The notes below the pieces were generated by a model that saw only the letters and a program-made list of their open reading frames with translations, was not told where the DNA came from and ran no database searches. Positions 1 through 9,160 of a DNA stretch of 64,000 nucleotides are shown piece after piece (position 1 is the stretch's first letter; each line of letters opens with the position of its first letter). The DNA is from Bifidobacterium ramosum (GTDB lineage: Bacteria > Actinomycetota > Actinomycetes > Actinomycetales > Bifidobacteriaceae). The position numbers were made by a program, and so were the translations under genes. The DNA is taken from positions 186,001-250,000 of the forward strand of contig NZ_WBSM01000001.1 in NCBI RefSeq assembly GCF_009299505.1. Direction: 5' to 3'.

Positions 1-2
1 TC

Positions 3-206
3 AAGCGGCTTGGCCAGCGGGTGGAGGAGGATCTGCGCTCGCGTGGCCTCGCCGAAGTGAAGTCCGAGGATGTGGGCAAGGCCATTCTCGCCCCGTTGAA
101 GGATCTTGATGAGGTTGCGTATCTGCGGTTCGCCAGTGTGTATCAGAACTTCGATGGTCTTGAGGATTTCCAGAAGGCCATCGACGAACTGAAGGCCGGA
201 GAATAG
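3..206 (+). CDS. nrdR: Transcriptional repressor NrdR, C-terminal part
   Basis: This is the last 67 residues of a protein whose start lies left of the window. The tail with [21 protein letters not shown] followed by a short acidic-basic end is the typical C-terminus of NrdR, the zinc-ribbon/ATP-cone repressor of ribonucleotide reductase genes. The preceding [11 protein letters not shown] stretch belongs to the ATP-cone. The zinc ribbon is outside the window. A hairpin at 249-301 separates it from the convergent serA gene. The call rests on the conserved C-terminal signature only. Confidence 0.88.
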   Translation, partial: KRLGQRVEEDLRSRGLAEVKSEDVGKAILAPLKDLDEVAYLRFASVYQNFDGLEDFQKAIDELKAGE

Positions 207-248
207 GCGGGGAATCCGAAGAAGACCACAGAGCTGTGTGACCATATT

Positions 249-301
249 GGGTCGGTGCCTCAGTCGACGGGCCAATCGACGGTCGAGACAGGCACCGGCC
301 C
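249..301. terminator. Hairpin between convergent nrdR and serA
   Basis: GGGTCGGTGCCT (249-260) pairs with AGGCACCGGCCC (290-301), with one G-U pair. The loop holds further GTCGA inverted repeats. It lies between two convergent genes and probably ends transcription from both sides. No clear U-tract is present. Confidence 0.5.
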
Positions 302-314
302 GATCAATGAAGCG

Positions 315-1514
315 TCATCGGATGACTCGCATGCGGATGGTGCCTTCGATGTCGCGCAACGCCTCCAGCGCCGCCGGGCTGGGGGACTGGGACACGTCGG
401 TGACCACGTAGCCGAGTTCGCCTTCGGTGCCGAGGGCCTGCGCGGCGATGTTGATGTTCTCCTCGCCGAGCACGCGGTTCACCTTCGCCAGCACGCCGGG
501 CAGGTTCGCGTGCAGATGAGCGATACGCGCCGTACCGGGCAGCGAGGTCAGCGTGATCTGTGGCATGTTCACCGACAGCATCGTGGAGCCCTTCTCCCAG
601 TAGTCCTCAAGACGCTGCGATACGAAGTGGCCGATGGCCTCCTGCGCCTCCAACGTCGAACCGCCGATATGCGGGGTGAGGATCATGTTGTCCTCATCGG
701 CCAACGGCGTGGCGAACGGGTCGCCGACCTTCTTCGGCTCGACGGGGAACACATCGACCGCCGCACCCGAGAGATGCCCGGATTCGAGATGGCGCTTGAG
801 TGCGTCAAGATCGGCCACAAAACCGCGCGACAGATTGATGAAGATCGCGTCCTGCTTCATGTGCTGGAACTGCTCCTCGCCGAAGAAGCCGGTGTTCTCC
901 TTGCGCCCGTCCACGTGGATCGACACGGCGTCCGACTGCTCAAGCAGCTCGTTGAGCGTATCGCAGCGGTGAGCGTTGCCCATGGCGAGCTTCTCCTCGG
1001 TGTCGTAGAACACGACGCGCATGCCGAGCGCCTCGGCCAGCACCGACAGCTGCGAGCCGATGTTGCCGTAGCCGATGATGCCGAGCGTCTTGCCGCGTAC
1101 TTCATGCGAGCCGGCGGCGGACTTGTCCCACACGCCCTGCTTCATATGATGCGTGTGCGCGGGGATGCGGCGCATCAGGCAGATGATGTCGCAGATCACC
1201 AGCTCCACCACGGAACGCGTGTTCGAATACGGGGCGTTGAAGACGGCCAGACCATGCTTGCCCGCATAGTCGAGGTCGACCTGATTGGTGCCGATGCAGA
1301 AGCATCCGACCGCGGTCAGATGAGGACGCGCGTCGATCACCTTGCGCGTGACGGAGGTCTTCGAGCGGATGCCGAGCAGATCGACGCCGTCCAGGGCCTC
1401 GATCAGTTCATCCTCGCTCAGCGCGCCCTTGCGCGTCTCGACCTCGAACCCGTGGTTGCGCAACGACTGCGCGGCGAACGGGTGAATGTTTTCCAGTAAC
1501 AGAGCTTTAGGCAT
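315..1514 (-). CDS. serA: D-3-phosphoglycerate dehydrogenase
   Basis: 399 residues. It oxidises 3-phosphoglycerate to 3-phosphohydroxypyruvate, the first step of serine synthesis, in the cytoplasm. The sequence shows the 2-hydroxyacid dehydrogenase fold with the NAD loop GIIGYGNIGSQ near residue 155, the substrate-loop signature NAPYSNTRSVVE, the catalytic His in LTPHIGGSTLEAQE, and a C-terminal ACT-like regulatory domain (about 320-399, with ARIAHLHANLPGVLAKVNRVL). The length fits the ACT-containing short type. The ATG at 1514 is preferred over the GTG at 1523 because AAGGTGG lies about 8 nt upstream. It starts 10 nt after helD, so the two are probably cotranscribed. Confidence 0.93.
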   Translation of the reverse strand: MPKALLLENIHPFAAQSLRNHGFEVETRKGALSEDELIEALDGVDLLGIRSKTSVTRKVIDARPHLTAVGCFCIGTNQVDLDYAGKHGLAVFNAPYSNTRSVVELVICDIICLMRRIPAHTHHMKQGVWDKSAAGSHEVRGKTLGIIGYGNIGSQLSVLAEALGMRVVFYDTEEKLAMGNAHRCDTLNELLEQSDAVSIHVDGRKENTGFFGEEQFQHMKQDAIFINLSRGFVADLDALKRHLESGHLSGAAVDVFPVEPKKVGDPFATPLADEDNMILTPHIGGSTLEAQEAIGHFVSQRLEDYWEKGSTMLSVNMPQITLTSLPGTARIAHLHANLPGVLAKVNRVLGEENINIAAQALGTEGELGYVVTDVSQSPSPAALEALRDIEGTIRMRVIR

Positions 1515-1524
1515 AACCCCCACC

Positions 1525-3804
1525 TTAGATGGTCAGATCGTTTTCATCGTCATGTGTCCGCACTATAAGCAGGCGCTGCGTCGGGCGGGTCATCGCCACA
1601 TACAGGTCGGAGGCGGCGATCAGGCGCGACGGAGCCTCCTGCTCGATCAGGCCCGGCTCGACGACGATCACGGCGTCGTACTCAAGGCCCTTGACCTCCT
1701 GCGTGCCGCACACGTTGACCTGCTCGTCCCACGCGCTCTGCGCCGACAGCCGTTCGAATTCGGCCGCGGGCAGCGCCGAGCGCAGCGCCTCGCGCACACG
1801 GCGGCGCACCTCGTCGCGAATCGAATCGGCCGCGAGCACGGCGATGCGGCCGGTGCCGTCGGCCGCGACGAATTCGCGCGTCAGCTCGACCGCGCGTGCC
1901 GCCACGTCGTCGAACAGCGCCGCACGGTCGTCCACCGCCACGCGTTTGACCGAATCGGGCAGCGCGCGCACGGCCTTGACCGTGGAGATGTACAGTCCCT
2001 CGGCCGTGGCGAACCGCGACGCCAGATCGGACACCTCCTGCGGGTTGCGGTAGTCGATGGTCAGCTCGTTGAGCGTCCAGTGCCCCTCGCCGAACAGCCG
2101 GTCCATCGTGCGGCGCCACGACCGCGTGCCGCCCATCGCCGACGTTTGCGCGACGTCGCCGACGATGGTGAATGAGCGCGTCGGGCAACGCCGGATCAGC
2201 ATGCGCCAGTCCATGGCGGTGAGCTCCTGCGCCTCGTCGACGACCACATGGCCGTACGTCCATTCGCGGTCGGCGGCCGCACGTTGCGCCGTCAGTCCCT
2301 CCTCGGGCGCGTTGATGTTGTCGACGAGCATCTGCGCGGTGACGATGCCCGAACCGATGCCGGCCTGCGCGAGGGTGTCGCGGGCGAACTGCTCCTCTTC
2401 GGCGCGCGCCGCATCCTTGGCGCCGTCGCGGCCGGACGCCTTCGGATCTGGGCCCAGCAGCTCCATCGCCTCGTCGAGCAGCGGGATGTCGGAGCGGGTG
2501 AGCGGCGAGCCCTTCGGCCGCGTCAGCAGCGCCACCTGCTCGTCGGTGAGCCACGGGGCCAGCGCGCGCAGCTTGACCGGACGCGACCACAGCTGGTCGA
2601 TCAGCCACGGGCCGGTCATGGGCAGCCACGCGAGGTTCAGGGTCTTGCGCACCTTGTCGTCGAGGCGCAGCATTTCGGTGACGCGCGACAGCTCCGCCTC
2701 GTCGGGGGTGTAGTCGAGCTGCTCGGCGTACCGGTTGCGCAGCGCGGCGAGCATGCTGCGCACGAACGTCTCACGCGCCTTGTTGTGCGGCTGGTGCGAA
2801 CGGCGGGCGTCGGCCTGCGCCTGTTCGATGTCGACGGCAAGCATCGGCACGGGGAAGCCGTTGACGCGCACGGTCGGCAGGTCGGCGGGCACGCGCACGC
2901 GCGCGGCGACGGCGTCGGCCACGACGCGGGCCATGCGGCGGTCGCCCTTGAGCATGGCGGCCTGCGGCGTGTCCTCGGCGGTGGCCGAGACGCCGGGGAT
3001 CAGATCGCCGATGGTGCGGCTGACCACGCCGGTCTCGCCGAGCGAGGGAAGCACCTGGTCGATGTAGCGCAGGAACGTGGAGCTCGGGCCGACGATGAGT
3101 ACGCCGGAACGTTCGAGCGTGCGGCGGTGCGTGTACAGCAGATAGGCCGCGCGGTGCAGCGCGACCGCGGTCTTGCCGGTGCCGGGACCGCCCTGCACGA
3201 CCACCGCCTGGTTGAGGTCGGAGCGGATGATGCGGTCCTGCTCGGCCTGGATCGTGGCCACGATGTCGGTCATCTTGCCGGTGCGCCGGGAGCTCAGGGA
3301 CGCGAGCAGCGCGCCTTCGCCGGTGAGCGTGCCGGAGCGCGACGCGTCGTCGACCTGCGACGAATCGACGTCGAGCACCTCGTCCTCGATGCCGACGACC
3401 TCGCGGAACCGCAGGGTCAGGTGGCGGCGCATCACGATGTCGCCGTGATGCGAGGGCGTCGCCTCGTAGAACGGCCGTGCGGCCTCGGCGCGCCAGTCCG
3501 TCAGGATCGGTTCGTGGTTCTCGTTGGACAGGCCGATACGGCCGATGTACCGTCGGTTGCCATCGACGTCGTCGAGCCGGCCGAACACCAGCCGGTCCTC
3601 GACGGCGCGCATCTGGGTGAGCCGGTCCTCGTACATGGTGGCGAAGGAGTCGCGTTCGGTGCGCATCGTCGGCGAGCCGTGCGATCCCGCGGCGCGCACC
3701 GTGTCCAGACGGGCCTTGACCTGCGTGCGCATCGCGTCGAGCCGATCGTACGCGCGGTCGACCGCCCGCTGCTCCTCGTGGATCTGCGCCGAGTACTCCG
3801 ACAT
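1525..3804 (-). CDS. helD: HelD/HelR-type RNA polymerase-associated UvrD-like ATPase
   Basis: 759 residues. It is an SF1 helicase-like ATPase of the HelD family, which in Gram-positive bacteria removes stalled RNA polymerase from DNA and in actinobacteria can protect against rifamycins. An N-terminal coiled arm (residues 1-75, rich in Glu/Arg) precedes the Walker A loop GGPGTGKTAVALHR (near 205), the DEAQELT Walker B box and a late GLEYDAVIVVEP motif. The start at 3804 (MSEYSAQIHEEQ) has AGGAG about 10 nt upstream; the frame is open further upstream but that part is not coding-like. It lies just upstream of serA on the same strand and diverges from mraZ. Confidence 0.85.
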   Translation of the reverse strand: MSEYSAQIHEEQRAVDRAYDRLDAMRTQVKARLDTVRAAGSHGSPTMRTERDSFATMYEDRLTQMRAVEDRLVFGRLDDVDGNRRYIGRIGLSNENHEPILTDWRAEAARPFYEATPSHHGDIVMRRHLTLRFREVVGIEDEVLDVDSSQVDDASRSGTLTGEGALLASLSSRRTGKMTDIVATIQAEQDRIIRSDLNQAVVVQGGPGTGKTAVALHRAAYLLYTHRRTLERSGVLIVGPSSTFLRYIDQVLPSLGETGVVSRTIGDLIPGVSATAEDTPQAAMLKGDRRMARVVADAVAARVRVPADLPTVRVNGFPVPMLAVDIEQAQADARRSHQPHNKARETFVRSMLAALRNRYAEQLDYTPDEAELSRVTEMLRLDDKVRKTLNLAWLPMTGPWLIDQLWSRPVKLRALAPWLTDEQVALLTRPKGSPLTRSDIPLLDEAMELLGPDPKASGRDGAKDAARAEEEQFARDTLAQAGIGSGIVTAQMLVDNINAPEEGLTAQRAAADREWTYGHVVVDEAQELTAMDWRMLIRRCPTRSFTIVGDVAQTSAMGGTRSWRRTMDRLFGEGHWTLNELTIDYRNPQEVSDLASRFATAEGLYISTVKAVRALPDSVKRVAVDDRAALFDDVAARAVELTREFVAADGTGRIAVLAADSIRDEVRRRVREALRSALPAAEFERLSAQSAWDEQVNVCGTQEVKGLEYDAVIVVEPGLIEQEAPSRLIAASDLYVAMTRPTQRLLIVRTHDDENDLTI

Positions 3805-3998
3805 GGGCCTGCTGCTCCTTCTCTCGTGAAAACTCAGGCATTCCAATGTACTCCGAACCCCATACCGGAACGGTGCCTCCGATGGTCCGGCAAGATGAAT
3901 TCCTCGTGAACGCCGCCGTGCGCGCGGGCCGTGTCGGGATCGCCGCACGACGTCGATGGTGAAGGATCGCGCGCAAAAGGCACAGAAAATGTAAAGAA

Positions 3999-4034
3999 GT
4001 GGGGTTTTGTGGTGATCAGTGGGGTAGAGTGGTG
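3999..4034 (+). promoter_or_regulatory. MraZ operator: four GTGGKG boxes at 10-bp spacing
   Basis: GTGGGG (3999), GTGGTG (4009), GTGGGG (4019) and GTGGTG (4029) follow each other with an exact 10-bp period, about 52 nt before the mraZ start. MraZ is known to bind direct repeats with a G-rich TGG core and a helical-turn spacing just upstream of its own gene, so autoregulation of the dcw cluster is the likely role. Confidence 0.8.
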
Positions 4035-4085
4035 AGCTAGTTGTGGCAGCAGCGCGTTTTTGGGGCGACGGCAAGGAGGTGGGAC

Positions 4086-4592
4086 ATGGACGAGCAGACA
4101 ACCGCGCAGTCCATGCCCGACCCCGCGCAGAACCCGGCGATGGCCGGCATGCCGCCGTTGCTGCTGGGCACCTACACGCCGAAAATCGACGCGAAGGGCA
4201 GGTTGGCCCTGCCGGCCAAGCTGCGCGGCCAGCTCGGCCCCGGCATGGTCATGGCCCGTGGTCAGGAACGATGCGTGTATCTGCTGCCGCAAAGCGAGTT
4301 CCGCCGGATCGCCATGCAGATCCAGCGCACGTCGATGGGCAACAAGGCCGCGCGCGACTACCTGCGCGTGTTCCTGTCCGGCGCCGTCGACCAGGAACCC
4401 GACAAGCAGGGGCGCATCCTCGTGCCGCAGATGCTGCGCGACTATGCGAACCTCGGGACCGACGTCGTGGTGATCGGCGTGGGCACCCGTGCGGAGATTT
4501 GGAACAGCAAGGCGTGGGAGGAATACTTGGCCGCTCAGGAACAGGGGTATTCCGACATCGCCGATGACGTATTGCCGGTGGTGGAATTCTGA
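4086..4592 (+). CDS. mraZ: Transcriptional regulator MraZ
   Basis: 168 residues. It is the AbrB-fold regulator at the head of the dcw cluster. It contains two SpoVT/AbrB-like repeats: GTYTPKIDAKGRLALPAKLR (about 27-46) and SGAVDQEPDKQGRILVPQ (about 99-116), each with the DxxGR signature. It has an unusual N-terminal extension of about 25 residues rich in Met, Pro and Gln. ATG 4086 is chosen because AAGGAGGTGGGAC stands immediately upstream. It overlaps rsmH by one base (TGATG). The four-box repeat at 3999-4034 is its likely binding site. Confidence 0.93.
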   Translation: MDEQTTAQSMPDPAQNPAMAGMPPLLLGTYTPKIDAKGRLALPAKLRGQLGPGMVMARGQERCVYLLPQSEFRRIAMQIQRTSMGNKAARDYLRVFLSGAVDQEPDKQGRILVPQMLRDYANLGTDVVVIGVGTRAEIWNSKAWEEYLAAQEQGYSDIADDVLPVVEF

Positions 4593-5737
4593 TGACCGAT
4601 GTGACTGCCATACATCAGCCCGTACTGCTCGACCAGTGCGTGGATCTCGTCGCGCCCGCGCTCGCCGCGCCCGGATCCGTGGCCGTGGACTGCACGTTGG
4701 GCCTCGCCGGCCATGCCACCCATTTCCTCAAGGCGGCGCCGAACGCCCGCCTCATCGGCATCGACCGCGACAGCGAGGCGCTGGCGCTCGCCACCGAACG
4801 CATGCGCGCCGAGGGACTGGCCGACCGGTTCACGCCCGTGCACGCCGCCTTCGACGAATTCGCGCAGGTGCTCGTCGATCTCGGCATCGACCGGGTGCAC
4901 GCCGTCTTCATGGACCTCGGCCTGTCCAGCCTGCAGATCGACGAAACCGACCGAGGCTTCTCCTATTCCCACGACGCGCCGCTCGACATGCGCATGGACG
5001 TCTCCCAGCCGCTTACCGCCGAACGTATTCTCGCCGACTATTCGGCCGAGGAGCTGACCCGTATCTTCCGCGAATACGGCGAGGAGAAGTTCTCCCGGCA
5101 GATCGCCCGCGAAATCGTCAAACGCCGCACGGCCGAACCGCTGACGACCTCCGCCCAGCTCAACCGGCTGGTGGACGAGGTTGTGCCGCAGGCGCATCGT
5201 CCGGCCGGCAACCCGGCCAAACGTGTGTTTCAGGCGCTGCGCATCGAAGTCAACGGCGAACTTGACAAGCTCGCCCGCACCCTGCCGCAGGCCGCGCTGC
5301 ATCTGGCCGTGGGCGGCCGTCTGGTCGTTGAGTCCTATCACTCGCTTGAAGACAAGACCGTCAAATCGTTCATGAACGAGGGCCTCAAGGTCGACGCGCC
5401 GGCCGGCCTGCCGATGATCCCGCCGGACGCCGAACCGTACCTGCGTGAGCTGACGCGCGGCGCCGTCAAGGCCGACGAGGCCGAGATCGCCGCCAATCCG
5501 AGGTCCGCCTCGGTCCGTCTGCGCGCGGTCGAGCTCGTCAAGGACATCCCCGACAGCCGCCGACGCCGGCTCGAGGAGGCCGCAGACGGCGTCGCATCGC
5601 GCCGCGCCGGACGCCGAGACCAGCGCGGCCGCCAACATGGCCAGCGCGGCCAACGCACCGAACAGCATCACGAACGCACCGCGAAAGGAGCGGTGCGCAC
5701 CAGCATGGACCGCACCACAGGAAGGACCCGCCGATGA
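4592..5737 (+). CDS. rsmH: 16S rRNA (cytosine-1402 N4) methyltransferase
   Basis: 381 residues. It methylates N4 of C1402 in 16S rRNA using S-adenosylmethionine. It starts with the family hallmark HQPVLLDQCVDLV, then the SAM loop VDCTLGLAGHATHFL, GIDRDSEAL, FMDLGLSSLQIDETDRGFSYSHDAPLDMRM, and the late YHSLEDKTVKSF motif. A C-terminal Arg-rich tail of about 50 residues (RRRLEEAADGVASRRAGRR) goes beyond most family members. Start and stop overlap the neighbours by 1 and 4 nt, so translation is coupled. Confidence 0.95.
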   Translation: MTDVTAIHQPVLLDQCVDLVAPALAAPGSVAVDCTLGLAGHATHFLKAAPNARLIGIDRDSEALALATERMRAEGLADRFTPVHAAFDEFAQVLVDLGIDRVHAVFMDLGLSSLQIDETDRGFSYSHDAPLDMRMDVSQPLTAERILADYSAEELTRIFREYGEEKFSRQIAREIVKRRTAEPLTTSAQLNRLVDEVVPQAHRPAGNPAKRVFQALRIEVNGELDKLARTLPQAALHLAVGGRLVVESYHSLEDKTVKSFMNEGLKVDAPAGLPMIPPDAEPYLRELTRGAVKADEAEIAANPRSASVRLRAVELVKDIPDSRRRRLEEAADGVASRRAGRRDQRGRQHGQRGQRTEQHHERTAKGAVRTSMDRTTGRTRR

Positions 5738-6285
5738 GCACCAATCACGGACGCACCGTGCGGTCCAACGCCATGCCCGCAACCCGACGGCCCGTGCCCA
5801 ACGCCACGCCGTCCCGCCCGCAGCTGCACGTCGTCGCCGGTACGACGCGCAACGAACGACGCGACGCCAGCGGATTCGCCAGACTGGTGGTCTGGACGCG
5901 ATCGCGCAGCACGTCGCTGTTCCACATCGTCGCCTCGGCCGTGTTCCTCGCCGCCACGCTCGTCGGCGCGCTGCTGCTGCGCACCGAAATGGTGCAGAAC
6001 TCCTATGAGGCCGCTGACATCGAAGCCAACATCGCCACGCTCCAGCAGGACGTGGACGAGGACCAGGCCAAACTCGACGCGCTCGAGGCGTCCCTGCCCG
6101 ACAAGGCGCAGAAGATGGGTATGGAGCTACCGAAAGGATCGCTCACCATCGACCTGAGCGGCTATCAGAAGCCCGGTCACGGCAAGTCGAGCACGTCCTC
6201 CAAGTCCACCGAATCAAACAAGTCAGCCCAGTCCGCCACGTCCGATCAGACGAACGGCACATCCTCCACCGAAGGAGCCCAGTGA
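5734..6285 (+). CDS. ftsL: FtsL-like septum protein
   Basis: 183 residues. A basic cytoplasmic N-terminus of about 60 residues precedes one membrane segment (LFHIVASAVFLAATLVGALLL, about 63-83). A predicted extracytoplasmic coiled coil (EAADIEANIATLQQDVDEDQAKLDALEAS) follows, then a low-complexity Ser/Lys/Thr tail. This is the FtsL/DivIC layout, and the gene sits in the invariant ftsL slot between rsmH and ftsI. FtsL joins FtsQ and DivIC (FtsB) in the divisome and activates FtsWI. Sequence conservation in this family is poor, so the call depends on topology and position. Overlaps rsmH by ATGA. Confidence 0.82.
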   Translation: MSTNHGRTVRSNAMPATRRPVPNATPSRPQLHVVAGTTRNERRDASGFARLVVWTRSRSTSLFHIVASAVFLAATLVGALLLRTEMVQNSYEAADIEANIATLQQDVDEDQAKLDALEASLPDKAQKMGMELPKGSLTIDLSGYQKPGHGKSSTSSKSTESNKSAQSATSDQTNGTSSTEGAQ

Positions 6286-8093
6286 TGAACGCCACCCCGC
6301 GCCAGCGCGCCAAGGCCAAGGGCTTCGCGTTCCGCTGCGTCATCGTCGCGGTCATCCTCGGCGTGGTGGCCTCCGCATGCCTGCTCAAGCTCGCCTCCAT
6401 CCAGCTGCTCGGCCATAGCACGGCTCTCGCCGCCACGCAGCAGCGCACGCTCAAGGTCGTCACCAACGCCAAGCGCGGCCGCATCCTCGACGCGAACGGC
6501 ACCGTGCTCGCGCAAAGCCTCGAACGCTACAACATCATCGCCAACCCGCAGGCCGCCACCGAATTCACGCCGATCGCCTGCAACGACAAGACGAAAAGCT
6601 ACTGCCACCAGATCGACGGCAAGCCCGTCGGCGCCACCGGCGCCGCGGCCGTCGCCCGTCTGCTCGCCACCGTGTTCACCGACGTGAACGCGATGGAGCT
6701 CGGCGCGAAGATCAGCAACCCGAACAGCCAGTACGCGGTCATCGCCAAGGACGTCACCCCCGAGGTCAAACGCAAGATCGACGACCTGAACCTGGGCGGC
6801 ATCGTCTACGGCGAACTGACCAACGAACGTGTCTACTCGTCCGGCACGCTGCTCGGTCCCGTGCTCGGCGGCGTCAACGCCGACGGCGAGGGCGTCGCCG
6901 GCCTCGAACTGATGCTCAACAAGAAGCTCAACGGCACCGACGGCTACGAGGTCTACCAGCGCAGCAACGGCGGCACCCAGGAGATCCCCGGCACCCTCAC
7001 CGAATCGAAGGCCGCGGTCAACGGCTCCGACGTGACGCTCACCATCGACGGCACCGTCGACTGGTACGTCAAGAAGGCGCTGCTCGACGGCATCAAGAAG
7101 TACAACGCCAGCTGGGCGCTCGGCGTGGTGTACGACCTCAAGACCGGCGGCGTCATCGCGCTCGAGGACACCGACCAGTACGAGGCCGGCAGCGACGACG
7201 CCAAGCTCAACACTTCGCGCGTCGTGAGCGAGACCTTCGACCCCGGCTCGATCGGCAAGGTGTTCACCATGTCCGGCGAACTGCAGGAGGGCGTGCACAA
7301 GGCCACCGACAGGTTCACCGTGCCCGACACGCTCACCGTGGACGGTCAGACGTACAAGGACGCCGAGAACCATGCGGACGGCCGCTGGACGTACGCCGGC
7401 ATCCTGCAGCATTCGTCCAACGTGGGCATGATCCTCGCCGCGTCCAACTACAGCGACCAGAAACGCTACGAATACCTCAAGAAGTTCGGCGTCGGCCAGC
7501 TCAGCGGCCTCGGCTTGAGCGGCGAATCCGAGGGCCTGCTGTACAACTACGACCAGTGGGATCTGCGCACGCGCAACACCGTGCTGTTCGGCCAGGGCTA
7601 CACGATGAACGCGCTGCAGATCACGCGCGCGATCGCCACCGTCGCCAACGGCGGCGTCATGCCCGAGTTCAGGATCATCGATTCGACCACCGACGCCGAC
7701 GGGCACGTCACCAAGACGAAGAGTTCGAACGAGGCGACGCGCGTGATCGACGAAAGCACCGCCAAGCAGGTGCTCAACGCGATGGAGTCCGTTTCCGACC
7801 TGTATTCGAGCTTCGTGTCGGTGCCCGGCTACCGCGTCGCCGCCAAGAGCGGCACCGCCGAGGTCGTCGGCTCGGACGGCACGCTGTCGTCGATCATCAG
7901 CGACTGGGCGGGCATTCTGCCGGCCGACAATCCGCGGTTCGTCGTCACCGTGGTGATGAAGGACGCGAAGGTCGGTTCCTTCGGCGGCGTGACCGCGGGC
8001 CCGGTGTTCGCCAACATCGGTGAATTCCTTATGCAGAAGTACAATGTGCCCGCCTCGGCCAAGCGCACCGATGCTATTCCGGTGGAATGGTAG
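6285..8093 (+). CDS. ftsI: Peptidoglycan D,D-transpeptidase FtsI (class B PBP)
   Basis: 602 residues. It is the septal transpeptidase of the divisome. It has a short cytoplasmic N-terminus, one membrane anchor (about 17-40), a PBP dimerisation domain with RGRILDANGTVLAQS, and a transpeptidase domain. The active-site motifs are present: SxxK at Ser322 (PGSIGKVFT), SxN at 377-379 (SSNVGM) and K-S/T-G at 521-524 (KSGTAE). ATG 6285 is favoured over GTG 6282 because GGAG at 6273 gives an 8-nt spacing; it overlaps the ftsL stop. Confidence 0.94.
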   Translation: MNATPRQRAKAKGFAFRCVIVAVILGVVASACLLKLASIQLLGHSTALAATQQRTLKVVTNAKRGRILDANGTVLAQSLERYNIIANPQAATEFTPIACNDKTKSYCHQIDGKPVGATGAAAVARLLATVFTDVNAMELGAKISNPNSQYAVIAKDVTPEVKRKIDDLNLGGIVYGELTNERVYSSGTLLGPVLGGVNADGEGVAGLELMLNKKLNGTDGYEVYQRSNGGTQEIPGTLTESKAAVNGSDVTLTIDGTVDWYVKKALLDGIKKYNASWALGVVYDLKTGGVIALEDTDQYEAGSDDAKLNTSRVVSETFDPGSIGKVFTMSGELQEGVHKATDRFTVPDTLTVDGQTYKDAENHADGRWTYAGILQHSSNVGMILAASNYSDQKRYEYLKKFGVGQLSGLGLSGESEGLLYNYDQWDLRTRNTVLFGQGYTMNALQITRAIATVANGGVMPEFRIIDSTTDADGHVTKTKSSNEATRVIDESTAKQVLNAMESVSDLYSSFVSVPGYRVAAKSGTAEVVGSDGTLSSIISDWAGILPADNPRFVVTVVMKDAKVGSFGGVTAGPVFANIGEFLMQKYNVPASAKRTDAIPVEW

Positions 8094-8181
8094 GACGGCC
8101 ATGACGGGAACGGTGATGGCGGGAACGGCGGTGGCCGCGCGGTGCATGCGCACGTGCGCGGGGAAACGGAAAGGCGGCGTG

Positions 8182-9078
8182 ATGAGTGCGGTCAGTGAGT
8201 CGGTCGCGCGTCGGATGACGTTGGGATATCTGTCGGAACATTACGGATGCGGACTCGTGCCGCCGTTCACGGCCAACGTGACGGTCACGTCGCTCGCCGA
8301 CGACGTGCGGTCGGTCGCGCCGGGCGCGCTGTTCGTGCCGCGTGACGGCGTCGATGCGAACATGATCGAACAGGCGCAGGAACGCGGCGCGTACGCCGCG
8401 GTGATCCCGCCGACGATGCGCGCCGCATGCGCCGCCTGCGAGATCCCGCTGCTCGTCGGTGATCTCGACGACCGGCAGCTCGGGGCGATCGCCGCGGACA
8501 TGGCCGGCTCCCCGTCGAGCATGCTCGCCGTGTTCGCCGTGACCGGAGGCGACGCCGACGCCATCCACGCGAACGTCAGGCGCGTCGCGCGGCTGCTGCA
8601 CATGCTCGGCAATCCGGTCTCCGTGATCGACGCCGCCGGCTCGCAGTCGCTGGAACGCCGGCTGCAACTCGACTATCCGCTCGGCATCCTTGACGTGCAG
8701 CGCGCGCTGGCCGTCTGCCAGGAGGACGGCGCGGCCGCGGTGATCGTCGCGCTCGACGAGGCGACGTTCCGTTCCGGCGCGCTGAGCGGCGTGAACGTGG
8801 ACGTGCTCGGCGTCGACGGCATGGACAGCGACCCGCGCAAGCATGATCTTGGCCGCGCGGCCTGCGGACGGTACGGCTTCGTGATGGACAAGCAGACCCA
8901 TCTGGTCGGCCGCACCGCGGAATCCGACCAGACCGCCATGCAGTTCCCGGTCGAAGGGGACGAGGGCATGGCCGACGTCAAACGGGCGTCGCTGGCGATC
9001 GCCATGGTGATGGCGGCCGGCGTGCGCCGCAGCAACATCAGGAACGCCCTGCGGGTCAGCCATGATCTGAGCCGGTGA
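8182..9078 (+). CDS. MurE-like protein lacking the ATP-binding loop
   Basis: 298 residues, in the slot normally held by murE between ftsI and murF. The N-terminal part resembles the MurE/MurF UDP-substrate domain (VTSLADDVRSVAPGALFVPRDG, then ERGAYAAVIPP). Where an active ligase has G-T-N-G-K-T-T, this protein reads FAVTGGDADAIHAN, with no Lys or Thr of the P-loop. The central domain is short and the C-terminal ligase domain is missing. It therefore cannot be a normal amino-acid ligase; a structural or regulatory role, or a decaying relic, is possible. ATG 8182 follows AAAGG at good spacing; in-frame ATG 8101 is an alternative start. A functional murE should lie elsewhere. Confidence 0.65.
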   Translation: MSAVSESVARRMTLGYLSEHYGCGLVPPFTANVTVTSLADDVRSVAPGALFVPRDGVDANMIEQAQERGAYAAVIPPTMRAACAACEIPLLVGDLDDRQLGAIAADMAGSPSSMLAVFAVTGGDADAIHANVRRVARLLHMLGNPVSVIDAAGSQSLERRLQLDYPLGILDVQRALAVCQEDGAAAVIVALDEATFRSGALSGVNVDVLGVDGMDSDPRKHDLGRAACGRYGFVMDKQTHLVGRTAESDQTAMQFPVEGDEGMADVKRASLAIAMVMAAGVRRSNIRNALRVSHDLSR

Positions 9079-9160
9079 CCGCGGCGGCTGACGAACAGAC
9101 GAGCAGACGAACGATCGACGAACGTGGACAACCACGAGTGATGAGGAACGAGGAACGACA

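Noticed and set aside
255..1499. Long open frame on the plus strand opposite serA
   Set aside because: It mirrors serA codon structure, has Arg/His/Val-rich composition and no family features; a GC-rich shadow.
2248..3909. 553-residue open frame opposite helD
   Set aside because: Antisense shadow of helD with biased Arg/Val/Gly content and no motif.
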